Notes: generated by a model not told the origin, from the sequence alone. DNA of 45,102 nt from Nonomuraea sediminis (GCF_018531495.1 NZ_JAHDTI010000031.1:1-45102); one strand, 5' to 3'. Numbered from the stretch's first letter, positions 15,601-22,640 are shown. Numbers and translations: made by a program.

Positions 15601-16386
15601 CAGCCCGAGCCCGCCGCCCAACGCCTGCGTGACTGACGGATTCACCGACCGCTGCCAGTCCAGGTAGACATTCGAGAAGGACTGCCACTGCTCGGCGAGG
15701 CGGTATTCCTCCGGGCTCAGTTTGGAGAAGTCCGCCGAGTCGACGGCCTTCTTCACCCGCTCGAAGGTGGGCACTGCGGCGGCCTTGAACGCCAGCGCAC
15801 CCGCCGCGGCCGACGCGAAGGCGCCCTCCAACGCGCCGCCGGCGGCCACCAGCCCGGCCGCCGCGGGCGCGGCCACGCTGAGCGCTTGCGTGGCGGCCAC
15901 GACCTTGCCGATGTTGATCAGCGCCGACTTGGTGTCGGCATCGATCTTGATCTTGACGTCACGGCCGTCCAGTCGTCGCGCCTCGGCGCCGACGGCGGCC
16001 AGGTCCTCCAGGGCCTGGCGGATGCCAGCGCGCACCTCGAAGCTGGCGCCGTCTTCCAGTGCCCGCAGCTCGCCCTGTAGGCGCTTCATCTCGGCCAGCG
16101 CCGTCGTGGCGTCGATGTCGACGCCGATCTTCTTGGCCGCCAGCGCCTCCATCTCGCGGCGGACCTGCGCCATCTTCACTTCGGCGGCCGAGGAGTTCGC
16201 ATTGATCTCGATCGTGGGTAGCCGCTTGGTGGCCTCCTCGAGCTTCTTGCGGAAGCCCTGCGCGAACCCGGCCGTCTCGACGAACTTGCGGTTCAGCTTG
16301 GTCAGGGTCGACTCGGCCTCGCGGCCGCCGGCCTTGAACTGGTCGACGGCCAGCTTCAGCCGGGTGGTGACGGTGCGATCGGCCAC
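12679..16386 (-). CDS. Tail tape measure protein
   Basis: 1235 aa, the longest gene of the window; GTG 16386 behind GGGAGG. The protein sets tail length and is ejected with DNA. N-terminal ~150 residues are helical and charged (LKLAVDQFKAGGREAESTLTKLNRKF). Ala/Gly-rich hydrophobic stretches occur at about 170-205 and 440-490 (SSGGVAALMAGAAIAVNSFGDEL). The C-terminal part has a Ser/Lys-rich coil (SAISSAKSSASKSSSSSSKS), then five tandem 16-residue repeats (1048-1126), then a conserved-looking end. Scaled at about 1.5 angstrom per residue, the tail would be about 185 nm long (rule of thumb). Confidence 0.93.
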   Translation of the reverse strand: MADRTVTTRLKLAVDQFKAGGREAESTLTKLNRKFVETAGFAQGFRKKLEEATKRLPTIEINANSSAAEVKMAQVRREMEALAAKKIGVDIDATTALAEMKRLQGELRALEDGASFEVRAGIRQALEDLAAVGAEARRLDGRDVKIKIDADTKSALINIGKVVAATQALSVAAPAAAGLVAAGGALEGAFASAAAGALAFKAAAVPTFERVKKAVDSADFSKLSPEEYRLAEQWQSFSNVYLDWQRSVNPSVTQALGGGLGLMGQALPKISPLVTGTASAFVGLEKNAERALNGPFWTQFLQNLGVAAPQAVTGFGNSLLKVGTGVAGVIDAFLPFTPNVVNPIEHASEAFARWGQNLKNSPEFQQFLAYVKENAPEAWELVKNLAKALGNIGEAVIPLGVGSMSGLSLLAKLVAGMDPEHIRLIALAILAVKGAQAGLKVASFWTDLTGKLGGLGGAADTAKGKLGGLAGTLSSSGGVAALMAGAAIAVNSFGDELAGLNVDIGQLAKQMNDLAQRGASAPEMLTRFGSNINTLKGDVASSAAWFAPVVGQFETLGDTVRRLNSDNPFAQLSNSITSSVQSFYSIDTGRQRLENFDKTLTQMVSSGNGQQAASLFNELAKQAGLSGGKVDQLRALLPGYSSAVQAAQAATAPTTGSIKEMGTSAATAAGNVDTLRGAIGQLVGLTTNAMSAEINYKRSLDDAAKSIKENGQATSTNTEKGRANREALIGLAQSANQYRQALIEQGTPLAEVTAKVGAQRSAFIGLAEKMGFSKTQASNLATALGLIPGNVKTDVKTPGGKEALDLIREYQRKINELNGKTVNVFVNSIYNTVSGKKAIANKVKAAGGIQTTAGYELMATGGIRGGSSNVPPPPMVRDQPTLIPASATIFGEAGKEAYIPYASQYRSRAINLLSQVAADFNLEVYSKRAEQKTAALTDAVNQSRIVITGDIRSASNVLSATLGSAGTLTSAVVDVGNVGQQVVTAWGDGTQALDDSVAGLSDTVGSSVDGLSGAIDSLTAAVESLASAISSAKSSASKSSSSSSKSKGTGRSSQGERNVPSPHGTGRGSQGERSVPAPRGSGRGAAGQNVPAPHNLGRSSQGERSVPSPRGTGRGSQGERNVPAPSKDVVKPLVVSGDRVAPLGGSSGSYVAVSQPATGSYNSARMSAPKVVAVAARAPATQSTATPAGGSSYQPPASSGVTVNVDMSGSVVREEPDIDKIGKSVGFNVMAQGPV
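13009..13245 (-). repeat. Five tandem 16-aa repeats in the tape measure gene
   Basis: Residues 1048-1126 read GTGRSSQGERNVPSPH, GTGRGSQGERSVPAPR, GSGRGAAGQNVPAPH (15 aa), NLGRSSQGERSVPSPR, GTGRGSQGERNVPAPS. At DNA level this is 48-bp repeats with one 45-bp unit. The peptide is basic and Gly/Pro rich, so probably disordered. Confidence 0.9.
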
Positions 16387-16515
16387 AGCACATCACCTCC
16401 CGGGTGCAAACGGCTCGACTCGAAGACGGATCCACGGCATTCCGTGTCACGCTGCCAACCGCAGCCCAAGCCGCCGCGTCCTACGCGTGCATCTCCTACA
16501 TCTCAGGAGTCACAC

Positions 16516-16965
16516 ATGACCCACTACGGGCCGCCTCAGGGCCAGCCAGATCCCCAGCAGCAGCAGCCGTTACCCGGGTATCCGCCGCAGCCTCCGGGCC
16601 AGCCCTACCCGCCCCAATCCGGCCCGCAGTGGCAAGGGCAGCCGTACCCGCCCCAGCCTCACCCGCAGTGGCAGGGCCAGCCGTACGGGTATCAGCCGCC
16701 TGCTGCCCCTCCGGCGTGGGCGACCAGGCACAACTGGGTAGGCATCACTGGCCTGGTGATTGGGATCGTCGCCTTCGTGGCCGCCGCGTTCTGGCCTACT
16801 CCCGCTCCCGGGTTCTGGCTGGCGCTCCTCGCCATCATCTTCTCGGGGGTGGGACTGACCAAGGCGCGGATCGGCACGGCATCCAACCGGAGCCTTGCTG
16901 GCGTCGGGATGGCGCTGGGGCTGCTGGCGCTCATGGCCGCGATCTACGCCGCGTTCGCGCACTAG
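16516..16965 (+). CDS. DUF4190-like membrane protein (moron candidate)
   Basis: 149 aa from ATG 16516 with AGGAG 8 nt upstream. N-terminal 65 residues are Pro/Gln/Tyr rich with two copies of QPYPPQxxPQWQG. Then three hydrophobic segments (about 78-95, 100-120, 128-147) with the DUF4190 pattern (NWVGITGLVIGIVAF.., NRSLAGVGMALGLLAL). It is the only rightward gene inside the 25-kb leftward late operon, tail-to-tail with the chaperone gene (3 nt apart) and head-to-head with the tape measure gene. Opposite strand and host-like membrane family point to a lysogenically expressed moron, perhaps in superinfection exclusion; this is inference. Confidence 0.8.
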   Translation: MTHYGPPQGQPDPQQQQPLPGYPPQPPGQPYPPQSGPQWQGQPYPPQPHPQWQGQPYGYQPPAAPPAWATRHNWVGITGLVIGIVAFVAAAFWPTPAPGFWLALLAIIFSGVGLTKARIGTASNRSLAGVGMALGLLALMAAIYAAFAH

Positions 16966-16967
16966 CG

Positions 16968-17363
16968 TCACCGGACCTTGGCTACTCGTAGCACCCAGTC
17001 GGACGGGTCCTCGAGCGTCCGGGCCTTCGCCGTACGCGGCGCGCACCCATGGCATCTGAGCGGCTCCAACGCGACATACGCGCCCTCATTGTCGGGGTCG
17101 GTTGTCTCCTCGAGGGGCAGCCCGCACCCGGGGCAGACGCCTTCCTGCTCTTCCTGGGCGGCGCACGCCCAGTCCCGGTCGTCCTCCAGCCACTCGGGCT
17201 CGTGGACCGTGATCGCCCGCACCATCCTGCCCGCGTCGTTGTACTCGAAGGTCGTAATGCTGCGAGGCTCACGACCAAGGAGTTTCGACCGGGGTACCTG
17301 GTAGGCGCGGGCGAGCTTCAGCTCCCGCTGGTGCTGGACAGAATCACGGAGGCGGCCGCGGAG
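16968..17363 (-). CDS. Tail assembly chaperone, -1 frameshift extension (T part of GT)
   Basis: 131 codons in the -1 frame relative to the 17318-17860 gene, open from the slippery site at 17363-17369 to the stop at 16968. No good start codon serves it alone. The first residues after the shift read LRGRLRDSVQHQRELKLAR, then ARAYQVPRSKLLGREPRS, a Trp/Glu-rich stretch (EPEWLEDDRDWACAAQEEQEG) and C-x2-C-G (CPGCGLP), with a further C-x2-C (CHGC). The HQRELKLARAYxVPxSxLxGR pattern is common in actinophage frameshifted chaperones. The fusion would be 297 aa (166 + 131), the lambda GT equivalent that recruits major tail protein to the tape measure. Confidence 0.85.
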   Translation of the reverse strand, partial: LRGRLRDSVQHQRELKLARAYQVPRSKLLGREPRSITTFEYNDAGRMVRAITVHEPEWLEDDRDWACAAQEEQEGVCPGCGLPLEETTDPDNEGAYVALEPLRCHGCAPRTAKARTLEDPSDWVLRVAKVR

Positions 17364-17860
17364 AAAGGGACCTCGCCGCTACCCCCGTTCAGCTCCAGGA
17401 TCGCGTTCCACAGCAGCGACCACTGACCCTGCGTGATCCGGTCCACGACCCGGCCGGCCTTCTCCTCGGTGAGTGAGGGCTTGACGGCACAGGCAGCCAA
17501 CGCCGCCACGGGGAAGCTGTCGCGGTTGAAGTCCGCCGGGGCGTCCTGCTTACGCGCCGGATGCTCCTTGACCAGGTCCGACCAGGCCTTGCGCGGCAGA
17601 GCCCGCAGCAGGAACACGCGGACGTGCTGCTGCATCTCGACCTGCAGGGCCTGGATCTCCTTGGCGATCCGCTGCGCCTCGGTTTCCTTCGAGGCCAGCG
17701 AATCGTCGGCGGGCTGGCTGCGTGCGACGTCGAGCTGCCGTTCCAGGTCCTCGAAACGTGCCTGCAGGTCACCGCGGCCGCAGATGGGAACCTCAGTCTC
17801 GGGCAGCTTCAGCCCGTCGAGGAACTCGTCGACGTCCTCCACGTACTGCTGCTCGGCCAT
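17318..17860 (-). CDS. Tail assembly chaperone (gpG-like)
   Basis: 180 aa in the zero frame. ATG 17860 overlaps the major tail protein stop (TGATG). A helical coil (LQARFEDLERQLDVARSQ, KEIQALQVEMQQHVRVFLL) is followed by a chaperone-like region (LPRKAWSDLVKEHPARKQ, DSFPVAALAACAVKPSLTEEKAGRVVDRI, split here by reading, and QWSLLWNAILELNGG). It lies between major tail protein and tape measure, the universal place of these genes. The last 14 codons overlap the -1 extension. Confidence 0.88.
   Translation of the reverse strand: MAEQQYVEDVDEFLDGLKLPETEVPICGRGDLQARFEDLERQLDVARSQPADDSLASKETEAQRIAKEIQALQVEMQQHVRVFLLRALPRKAWSDLVKEHPARKQDAPADFNRDSFPVAALAACAVKPSLTEEKAGRVVDRITQGQWSLLWNAILELNGGSGEVPFSAAASVILSSTSGS
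17363..17369 (-). promoter_or_regulatory. Programmed -1 frameshift slippery heptamer CCCTTTC
   Basis: On the minus strand the zero frame reads C CCT TTC at codons 165-166 of the chaperone gene, the canonical X XXY YYZ heptamer. Slipping back one base gives CCC TTT and continues into the 131-codon extension; the zero-frame stop (TGA) is 14 codons further on. Confidence 0.85.
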
Positions 17861-18345
17861 CAGGCGACCACCGCGTCGATGTCGGCGTCGGTGTGGTTGA
17901 ACAGCTTGGACTTGAATTTCTGGACCTCGTTGCGGGCGGTCTGCTGCTTCTGCCGGATGCCGGTCTCCACCGGGTAGACCTCGGCCTCGTCGCCCGCCAC
18001 CCAGGGAAGTGCGTTGTCCTTGTTGCGGCGCACCGCGCAGTAGACGTCCTGCCCGGGGGCGAGCGTGTTGTATCCGACGTCCGGGGTCGGTGGCTTCTTC
18101 CGCTTCCCCATGATTTCGATCTTGTAGCTGGGAGTGCCGGCGCGTTCGGTGTCGCTCTTGCTGGCCAGGCTGGTGTTGTCCACCGATGCCTGATCGGGCT
18201 CGATGCCGAGCCCGTCCTTCATGATGTAGTCCTGGATGTCGATGCCCGCGTTGAGCTCGGAGGCGGGCGGGTTGGAGACGGACGAGAGGGTCGCGCAGAT
18301 CGTGACCTTGATCATTCCGTCGCCGAGGAGGTCAGTCCCAGCCAT
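17860..18345 (-). CDS. Major tail protein (tube)
   Basis: 161 aa, directly upstream of the chaperone. Beta-rich with a helical insert (LNAGIDIQDYIMKDGLGI), a basic loop (EIMGKRKKPPTPDVGYNT) and a beta pair (DVYCAVRRNKDNALPWVAGDEAEVYP, split here by reading). Gene order (terminator, small genes, this gene, chaperone, tape measure) is the main support for the tube role. Confidence 0.75.
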   Translation of the reverse strand: MAGTDLLGDGMIKVTICATLSSVSNPPASELNAGIDIQDYIMKDGLGIEPDQASVDNTSLASKSDTERAGTPSYKIEIMGKRKKPPTPDVGYNTLAPGQDVYCAVRRNKDNALPWVAGDEAEVYPVETGIRQKQQTARNEVQKFKSKLFNHTDADIDAVVA

Positions 18346-18347
18346 AC

Positions 18348-18530
18348 CTACTGTTCCTTTCCGGTGGTCGGGCTCTTGGCGGCCCGCTTGCTGGTATCAG
18401 GCTGCTCGACGGCCGGGGGCGCGTCGTCGATGCGCTCGAACGCGCCTGCGTGGTGAGGGAAGGCCTCCTCGGCCATCTCGGTGACCTCGCCGGTCTTCTT
18501 GTTGCGGACGTTGATCATGGGGACGGGCAT
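18348..18530 (-). CDS. Small Lys-tailed virion-module protein
   Basis: 60 aa from ATG 18530, which overlaps the upstream stop (TGATG). N-terminal INVRNKKTGEVTEMAEEAF and a linker of acidic and Pro residues, then the tail KRAAKSPTTGKEQ. A closely similar basic tail (ARKSRTAAKEQ) ends the 76-aa protein at 20480, so the two may be related small assembly proteins. No family recognised. Longer upstream frame is a shadow. Confidence 0.7.
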   Translation of the reverse strand: MPVPMINVRNKKTGEVTEMAEEAFPHHAGAFERIDDAPPAVEQPDTSKRAAKSPTTGKEQ

Positions 18531-18859
18531 CAGCCGATCACCGCCCAGGTGAGGGTCGCGCCCGGGGTGGCCGACCAGGACAGGGAGATGAGGTTGCTGT
18601 CCTGCGGGTCCCGGAAGGTCGGCAGGAGCAGCAGCTCGTACATGCCGACCGGGATCGTCCACACCTTGTTCGGCTTGGCCACCGCGTACTCGGTGGTTCC
18701 GGGCGGGGTCACGGTCAGAGTGACCGGGCCCGCGGTGGTGTTGGAGACGATCATCCGGGTTTCGCGGGTGACGCCGGAGACCTTGTCGGCGGCGGCCGCC
18801 TGATACATCGTCAGCGCGCTGCCGGCGACGGTCGCGACCTGGGGTGCGCGAGTGGCCAC
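18530..18859 (-). CDS. Structural protein, unknown (tail module)
   Basis: 109 aa, beta-rich (TRMIVSNTTAGPVTLTVTPPG, VWTIPVGMYELLLLP, LISLSWSATPGATLTWAVIG). It lies between tail terminator and major tail protein. It could be a decoration or minor tube protein; no family recognised. Confidence 0.7.
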   Translation of the reverse strand: MATRAPQVATVAGSALTMYQAAAADKVSGVTRETRMIVSNTTAGPVTLTVTPPGTTEYAVAKPNKVWTIPVGMYELLLLPTFRDPQDSNLISLSWSATPGATLTWAVIG

Positions 18860-18890
18860 GAGGGCTCTCCTCTCAAACAGGGGTGATGGG

Positions 18891-19304
18891 TCAGGCAGGG
18901 TCGCAGCGGGCCAGGTACTGGGCCGTCACGAACCACACGGGGACGCTGGTGTCGTCACGGCCGACGGGCTGTGAGCCGTCCTGCAGGATCGGCCGCACCC
19001 TGCGGTCGGGAAGGCTGGCGTCCATGGTGCGCAGCAGCGTGGCGGCCTTCCCGGCGACGAGCAGAGCCTGCTCAGGGCTGGCGGCGACCGTGGTGGCCTG
19101 AAAAAGCACATCGGTCGCCACGTCGTCGTTCAGTGCCCGGTCGGCGTCGGATTCGTCGCCGAGCGGGAAGTACAGCGCGACGTACGGCGGGGTCGCATCG
19201 GCGGGGGCGCCACCGATCCCAACACCGACGTTGGCGGGCAGGCCGTCGTCGAGCAGCTCCCGAACGCGCATCGCGAGCGGGTATACCTCGAGCGGGACGT
19301 TCAC
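18891..19304 (-). CDS. Tail terminator (DUF3168/gpU-like)
   Basis: 137 aa from GTG 19304, which overlaps the upstream stop (GTGA). Layout of tail terminators: N-terminal helix (LAMRVRELLDDGLP), core strand YVALYFPLGDES, then VLFQATTVAASPEQALLVAGKA (split here) and a final strand VPVWFVTAQYLARC. It caps the tail tube and joins head and tail. Assigned by pattern and order after the gp10-like gene. Confidence 0.75.
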   Translation of the reverse strand: MNVPLEVYPLAMRVRELLDDGLPANVGVGIGGAPADATPPYVALYFPLGDESDADRALNDDVATDVLFQATTVAASPEQALLVAGKAATLLRTMDASLPDRRVRPILQDGSQPVGRDDTSVPVWFVTAQYLARCDPA

Positions 19305-19690
19305 AGCAGCGACCGCATGAACTCGTCGACGGCCTTGTTGAAGTCGGGCGCGATGGCCACGGTGGCGCGGGCGCCGTCCAAGTGCGGCGGCTGGTGGGCG
19401 GACCCGTATTCGAAGCCGCGTCCCATGCTGCCCTGCTTGAGTGCGCGATTCGGGCCGACCTCCCATTCGGCGGCATCCGTCCTGGGGATCTGCTCGGCGG
19501 TGATCGACCTGTGGTAGTGCTTGCCGTGGCGGCCGGCCGAGCGTTTGGCGTTGTCGCGCCACTGGTCGCGCAGCTTCAGGGCGTGCTCCTTGACCAGGGG
19601 GTAGGCGCCCTCGGCGGCGCGCTGCACGCCGTCTTCGATGTACGCGGCCAGGGCCAGGAGCTCGCTGGCGTCCAGCATGTCGTCAGCCAC
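19301..19690 (-). CDS. Head-tail joining protein (HK97 gp10-like)
   Basis: 129 aa from GTG 19690 with GGAGG 6 nt before it (an ATG at 19678 is the alternative). N-terminal helix (LLALAAYIEDGVQRAAEGAYPLV), then KHYHRSITAEQI, WEVGPNRALKQGSMGRGFEYGS and PPHLDGARATVAIAPDF, the layout of the HK97 gp10 neck family. Overlaps the upstream connector gene by 8 nt. Confidence 0.75.
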   Translation of the reverse strand: MADDMLDASELLALAAYIEDGVQRAAEGAYPLVKEHALKLRDQWRDNAKRSAGRHGKHYHRSITAEQIPRTDAAEWEVGPNRALKQGSMGRGFEYGSAHQPPHLDGARATVAIAPDFNKAVDEFMRSLL

Positions 19691-20096
19691 CGCTACCTCC
19701 CGACCGGTCCTCGACGATCAGCCGCCGTGTCACCGCGGTGGCCGAGTAGACAACGTCGACCACCTCGAGCGGCCTGCCGATCAGCCAGCTGTCCGCAGAC
19801 GCAGTCACGATGGCCCGGTAGCCGGGGGTGGCCTCGATAGGGGTGGCGGCCGAGTACGGCAGCTTCACCGTGTACCGGTGCAGCACCACCTCGGCCTCAC
19901 CCCACTGGGTGTCGTGGCCGCCGGTCAGCGGCTTGGCCTTACACGGCCCCTCGTACACCGTCTCCCACACGTCGACCTCGGCCGTGGTGTCCGGGTCGAG
20001 CACGGTGCCAGTGCGGTGCTCGACCCGGCACGTCTCATCCATGACGGCATCCACGATCAGCTCCCGGGGGCTGGCGAGCGCGTCCTGGATGCTCAT
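19683..20096 (-). CDS. Head-tail stopper-like protein (DUF6093-like)
   Basis: 137 aa. N-terminal helix ASPRELIVDAVMDETCRVEHRTG, then beta-rich WETVYEGPCKAKPL and EVVLHRYTVKLPYSAATPIEA with a C-terminal LEVVDVVYSATAVTRRLIVED. This matches the DUF6093-type head-closure proteins of actinophages by pattern. It overlaps the upstream connector by 4 nt. Confidence 0.75.
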   Translation of the reverse strand: MSIQDALASPRELIVDAVMDETCRVEHRTGTVLDPDTTAEVDVWETVYEGPCKAKPLTGGHDTQWGEAEVVLHRYTVKLPYSAATPIEATPGYRAIVTASADSWLIGRPLEVVDVVYSATAVTRRLIVEDRSGGSGG

Positions 20097-20476
20097 GACG
20101 TCTCCGGGTAGAGCGGGGCGATGCTGAACGCGCGTCCGGCGGCCGCGGGGCCAGCGACCGCCGCGACCAGGTCGTCGTACTCGGAGTCGGTCAGCTCGAG
20201 CTCACCCGAGGCCTGAGCCTCATCCCGCTGGAAGTCGTAGTCGTCCCCGTAGGCCTCCCGGAACTTGCCCTCCGGGTTGCGCACCACCCTGGCCACCATC
20301 GCGTAGCAGACGCTGACCGCGATGGCGGGGACCGGACTGGCGGTGAGCAGCTGCGGCACTCGGCCGCTCATGATGGCGCTCGCGTCCTCCAGCAGCGCGC
20401 TCACCCGAGGCTCCTGCTCCAACGCCAGCGTCCGCTCAAACCGGGTGCGGAACTGCTCGAGCGTCGCGAACGCCAT
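20093..20476 (-). CDS. Head-tail connector/adaptor (gp6/Gp15-like)
   Basis: 127 aa, mainly helical: FATLEQFRTRFERTL, RVSALLEDASAIMSG, PAIAVSVCYAMVARVVRNPEGK, and YDDLVAAVAG near the end. This is the layout of the helical adaptor proteins that bind the portal. It follows the capsid and 76-aa genes as expected. Confidence 0.75.
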   Translation of the reverse strand: MAFATLEQFRTRFERTLALEQEPRVSALLEDASAIMSGRVPQLLTASPVPAIAVSVCYAMVARVVRNPEGKFREAYGDDYDFQRDEAQASGELELTDSEYDDLVAAVAGPAAAGRAFSIAPLYPETS

Positions 20477-20479
20477 CAG

Positions 20480-20710
20480 CTACTGCTCCTTGGCCGCGGT
20501 ACGGCTCTTGCGCGCCGGCGCGGCAGCTGGAGCCTGGGGTTCCGGTTCGTTGTCCTCCTCGGGCACCTCGACGATGTCGGGGTCGTTGCGCAGCCGCTCG
20601 GCCGCCTCTTCGTCGCTGGTGGTGAAGTAGCCGTCGACGAAGCGCGCCCACTCCTTCTCGCCGTCATGCATGACCAGCTGCGGGTAGCGCTCGCACTGGA
20701 ATCTCGCCAT
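20480..20710 (-). CDS. Small Lys-tailed protein after the capsid gene
   Basis: 76 aa. N-terminal half: FQCERYPQLVMHDGEKEWARFVDGYFTTSDEEAAERLRN (read in two parts), the helix-and-loop of small proteins often found after HK97-type capsid genes. The tail is acidic then Pro/Ala rich and basic (ARKSRTAAKEQ). Related tail to the 18348 gene. Role unknown, perhaps capsid decoration or connector assembly. Confidence 0.7.
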   Translation of the reverse strand: MARFQCERYPQLVMHDGEKEWARFVDGYFTTSDEEAAERLRNDPDIVEVPEEDNEPEPQAPAAAPARKSRTAAKEQ

Positions 20711-20723
20711 CGTGGTGTTCTCC

Positions 20724-21680
20724 TTAGAGCAGGTCCTTGAGCAGGCCGTGTGCCTGCTCGGCGCCGTACTTGAGGCCCACCTCTCCGTACAGCTGGTACT
20801 TCTCGCTCGCGGCGGTCTTGGCGACCGGCTCGACGAACAGGCGCCCCTTGCCCGGGATCGGCAGCCAGACCGGCGCGCACTGGTCGAGGTCGACGAGCGC
20901 GATCTGGTCGGCGGGCATCCACCGGTCGAGCATCACGCCGTAGGTGCCGAAGTCGGTGACGATCGTGTCCACGGCGACGCCGGCGATGTTGCGCGACATG
21001 GGGGCCTGGTTATAGGAGCCCGACTCGGCGTACACCTTGGTCAGGGCCAGCTTCTGCTTGGAGCCGACGACGAACACCATCCGGTCCTGGGCGCCCAGGC
21101 CGCCCGCATCGAACACGGTCTGGCACAGGGAGTCGACCAGCGCCTTGGTCAGAGCCCGGCCGGTGCCGCCGTTGGCCAGCACGTTGGTGGCGATCGCATT
21201 CAGCAGGCCGCGAGTCTTGCGCGCGGTCGCGTTGGTGCCGGGCTTGGCGTAGACGCCGGACAGGAACGACTTCTCGATGTCGACGGCCATGGCCTTGAGC
21301 TCCTGCTCGACCTGCCAGTTCAGCTCGTCGACCACCGGGTTCCGTTCGGCGTTGTTGGAGCCGGACTTGAGCTGGGTGGCCGCCATCTTGGTGTAGGACA
21401 CCTCGATCGCGGAGTGGTGGATCTCCACCACGTTCGTGACGTTCGCCCGCACCCGGCCGACGCCGCCCGGGGTGGAGTTGCCCTCCACGACCGTGTTGCC
21501 GGCGCTGGTGGCGCGCAGGTCGTAGTACTCCCACTCGAACTCAGTGGACTCGGCGTCCATGCCACCGGTCAGTCCGCCGATCGCGGACAGAAACGGCGTC
21601 TCGCTCGGGGAGATGCCGTAGAGCTGGCCGGTGTAGTTCGGCAGGTTGAACGTGGTGCCCTGCCCTGAAATGCCCGCCAT
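20724..21680 (-). CDS. Major capsid protein (SU10/DUF5309 type)
   Basis: 318 aa HK97-fold capsid subunit. Features of the SU10-like family: PNYTGQLYGISPSETPFLSAIGG near the N-terminus (split here), EVSYTKMAATQL, and the E-loop/A-domain region EQELKAMAVDIEKSFLSGVYA; the C-terminal DLDQCAPVWLPIPGKGRLFVEP is typical. No protease gene is visible nearby; the adjacent scaffold gene fits with a scaffold-led assembly. Clear start and ribosome site (GGAGG before ATG 21680). Confidence 0.9.
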   Translation of the reverse strand: MAGISGQGTTFNLPNYTGQLYGISPSETPFLSAIGGLTGGMDAESTEFEWEYYDLRATSAGNTVVEGNSTPGGVGRVRANVTNVVEIHHSAIEVSYTKMAATQLKSGSNNAERNPVVDELNWQVEQELKAMAVDIEKSFLSGVYAKPGTNATARKTRGLLNAIATNVLANGGTGRALTKALVDSLCQTVFDAGGLGAQDRMVFVVGSKQKLALTKVYAESGSYNQAPMSRNIAGVAVDTIVTDFGTYGVMLDRWMPADQIALVDLDQCAPVWLPIPGKGRLFVEPVAKTAASEKYQLYGEVGLKYGAEQAHGLLKDLL

Positions 21681-21725
21681 GGGACATGCCTCCTCATCGT
21701 GATGGGGCGGGCAGGGCCCGCCGCG

Positions 21726-22340
21726 CTACTTGCTGCCGAACAGCTGCTGGTTCTTCAGCGCGATCGCCGTACGAACGTCGCCCGCCTTCTCCGCCTCGGC
21801 GATCCGAGACGCGAGGTCCGGGGTTCCGCCAGGCTTCGCGCCCTGCGTCGGGTCCGGCTTGGGGCCGTTGCGCTTGCCCAGGTGGGGCTTGCGCTTGAGC
21901 AGGTCCGCAAGATCGGCCTTGATCTTGTCGGTGTCGACGTCACCGGCGTCGCCCACGTACGCCGTGGTGTCGAGGAACGCCGCGGCGTCGGACGGGTCGG
22001 CGAACTGGTCGGCGGCCGCGGCTCGGATCTCGGCTTTGACGGCTCGGTCGATGAGCGCCGTGGCGCGCTGCTCGGCGGTCTCCGCCCTCGAGGTGGCCTT
22101 GTCCAGGTCGGACTTGTTGGCGTCCTCGAAGTTCTTGACCTTCTTCTCCAGGTCGCGGGCCCGCTTCTCGGCCTCTTGGCGGGCCTTGCGCTCCTTGTCA
22201 AGCGCCGCCTTGCCGGCCCCGCCGAGCTGGTCGGCTCCGGTGGATGTGTCCGTCGCGGACGTCTCCTGGCCGCCCTGGCCCTTGTCGACGTCCCCACCTT
22301 CAGCGGTGGTGGTGTCGTTGGTGGTGGTGTCGTCAGCCAT
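21726..22340 (-). CDS. Capsid scaffolding protein
   Basis: 204 aa. Acidic Thr/Asp/Gly-rich N-terminus (residues 1-40), long coiled coil (about 42-110: KERKARQEAEKRARDLEKKV, RAETAEQRATALIDRAVKAE), then a Pro/Lys segment and a short C-terminal helix (LASRIAEAEKAGDVRTAIALKNQQ, split). Size, coiled coil and position just upstream of the capsid gene define it as a scaffold, which shapes the procapsid and leaves it later. Confidence 0.85.
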   Translation of the reverse strand: MADDTTTNDTTTAEGGDVDKGQGGQETSATDTSTGADQLGGAGKAALDKERKARQEAEKRARDLEKKVKNFEDANKSDLDKATSRAETAEQRATALIDRAVKAEIRAAAADQFADPSDAAAFLDTTAYVGDAGDVDTDKIKADLADLLKRKPHLGKRNGPKPDPTQGAKPGGTPDLASRIAEAEKAGDVRTAIALKNQQLFGSK

Positions 22341-22439
22341 CGCGGCTGCCTTCCGTGCGCGCCGTGGCGTCGCGCCGCGGCGGGTGTGACCGTGGCGATC
22401 GCCGCGGTGGTCAAGAGGGCCCGTCAGGGGCGACTGGTG

Positions 22440-22640
22440 TCAGGCGCCGCGGCCGCTGTGGTCGGCGTCCGTTGTCGGCGGCCGGATCGCGAGGTAGGCG
22501 CGGACCCACACGAGGGTCAGGGCCCGCCCGATGTCGTCGGTACGGCCGGCGTATGGGCAGCTGGTCATCGGCCAGGCCCGGCGCGCGGCGAAGCGCGCGT
22601 GGGTGACGGCCGCGCGGGTCTGCGCCTCGGTGAGCGTCAT
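22440..22640 (-). CDS. Small conserved-type protein, Rmf/CrpP-like pattern
   Basis: 66 aa from ATG 22640, coupled to the MuF-like gene by an ATGA overlap. Pattern: AVTHARFAARRAWPMTSCPYAG then ALTLVWVRAYLAIRP. The CPY motif followed by W-x-R-x-Y recalls small Rmf/CrpP-fold proteins of actinobacteria, some of which bind ribosomes. This is weak similarity. It sits inside the capsid module, unusual for such a protein. Confidence 0.6.
   Translation of the reverse strand: MTLTEAQTRAAVTHARFAARRAWPMTSCPYAGRTDDIGRALTLVWVRAYLAIRPPTTDADHSGRGA

Noticed and set aside
13105..15636. 843-aa plus-strand open frame
   Set aside because: Antisense shadow of the tape measure gene; high GC gives long stop-free frames. 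No ribosome site, no recognisable motif.
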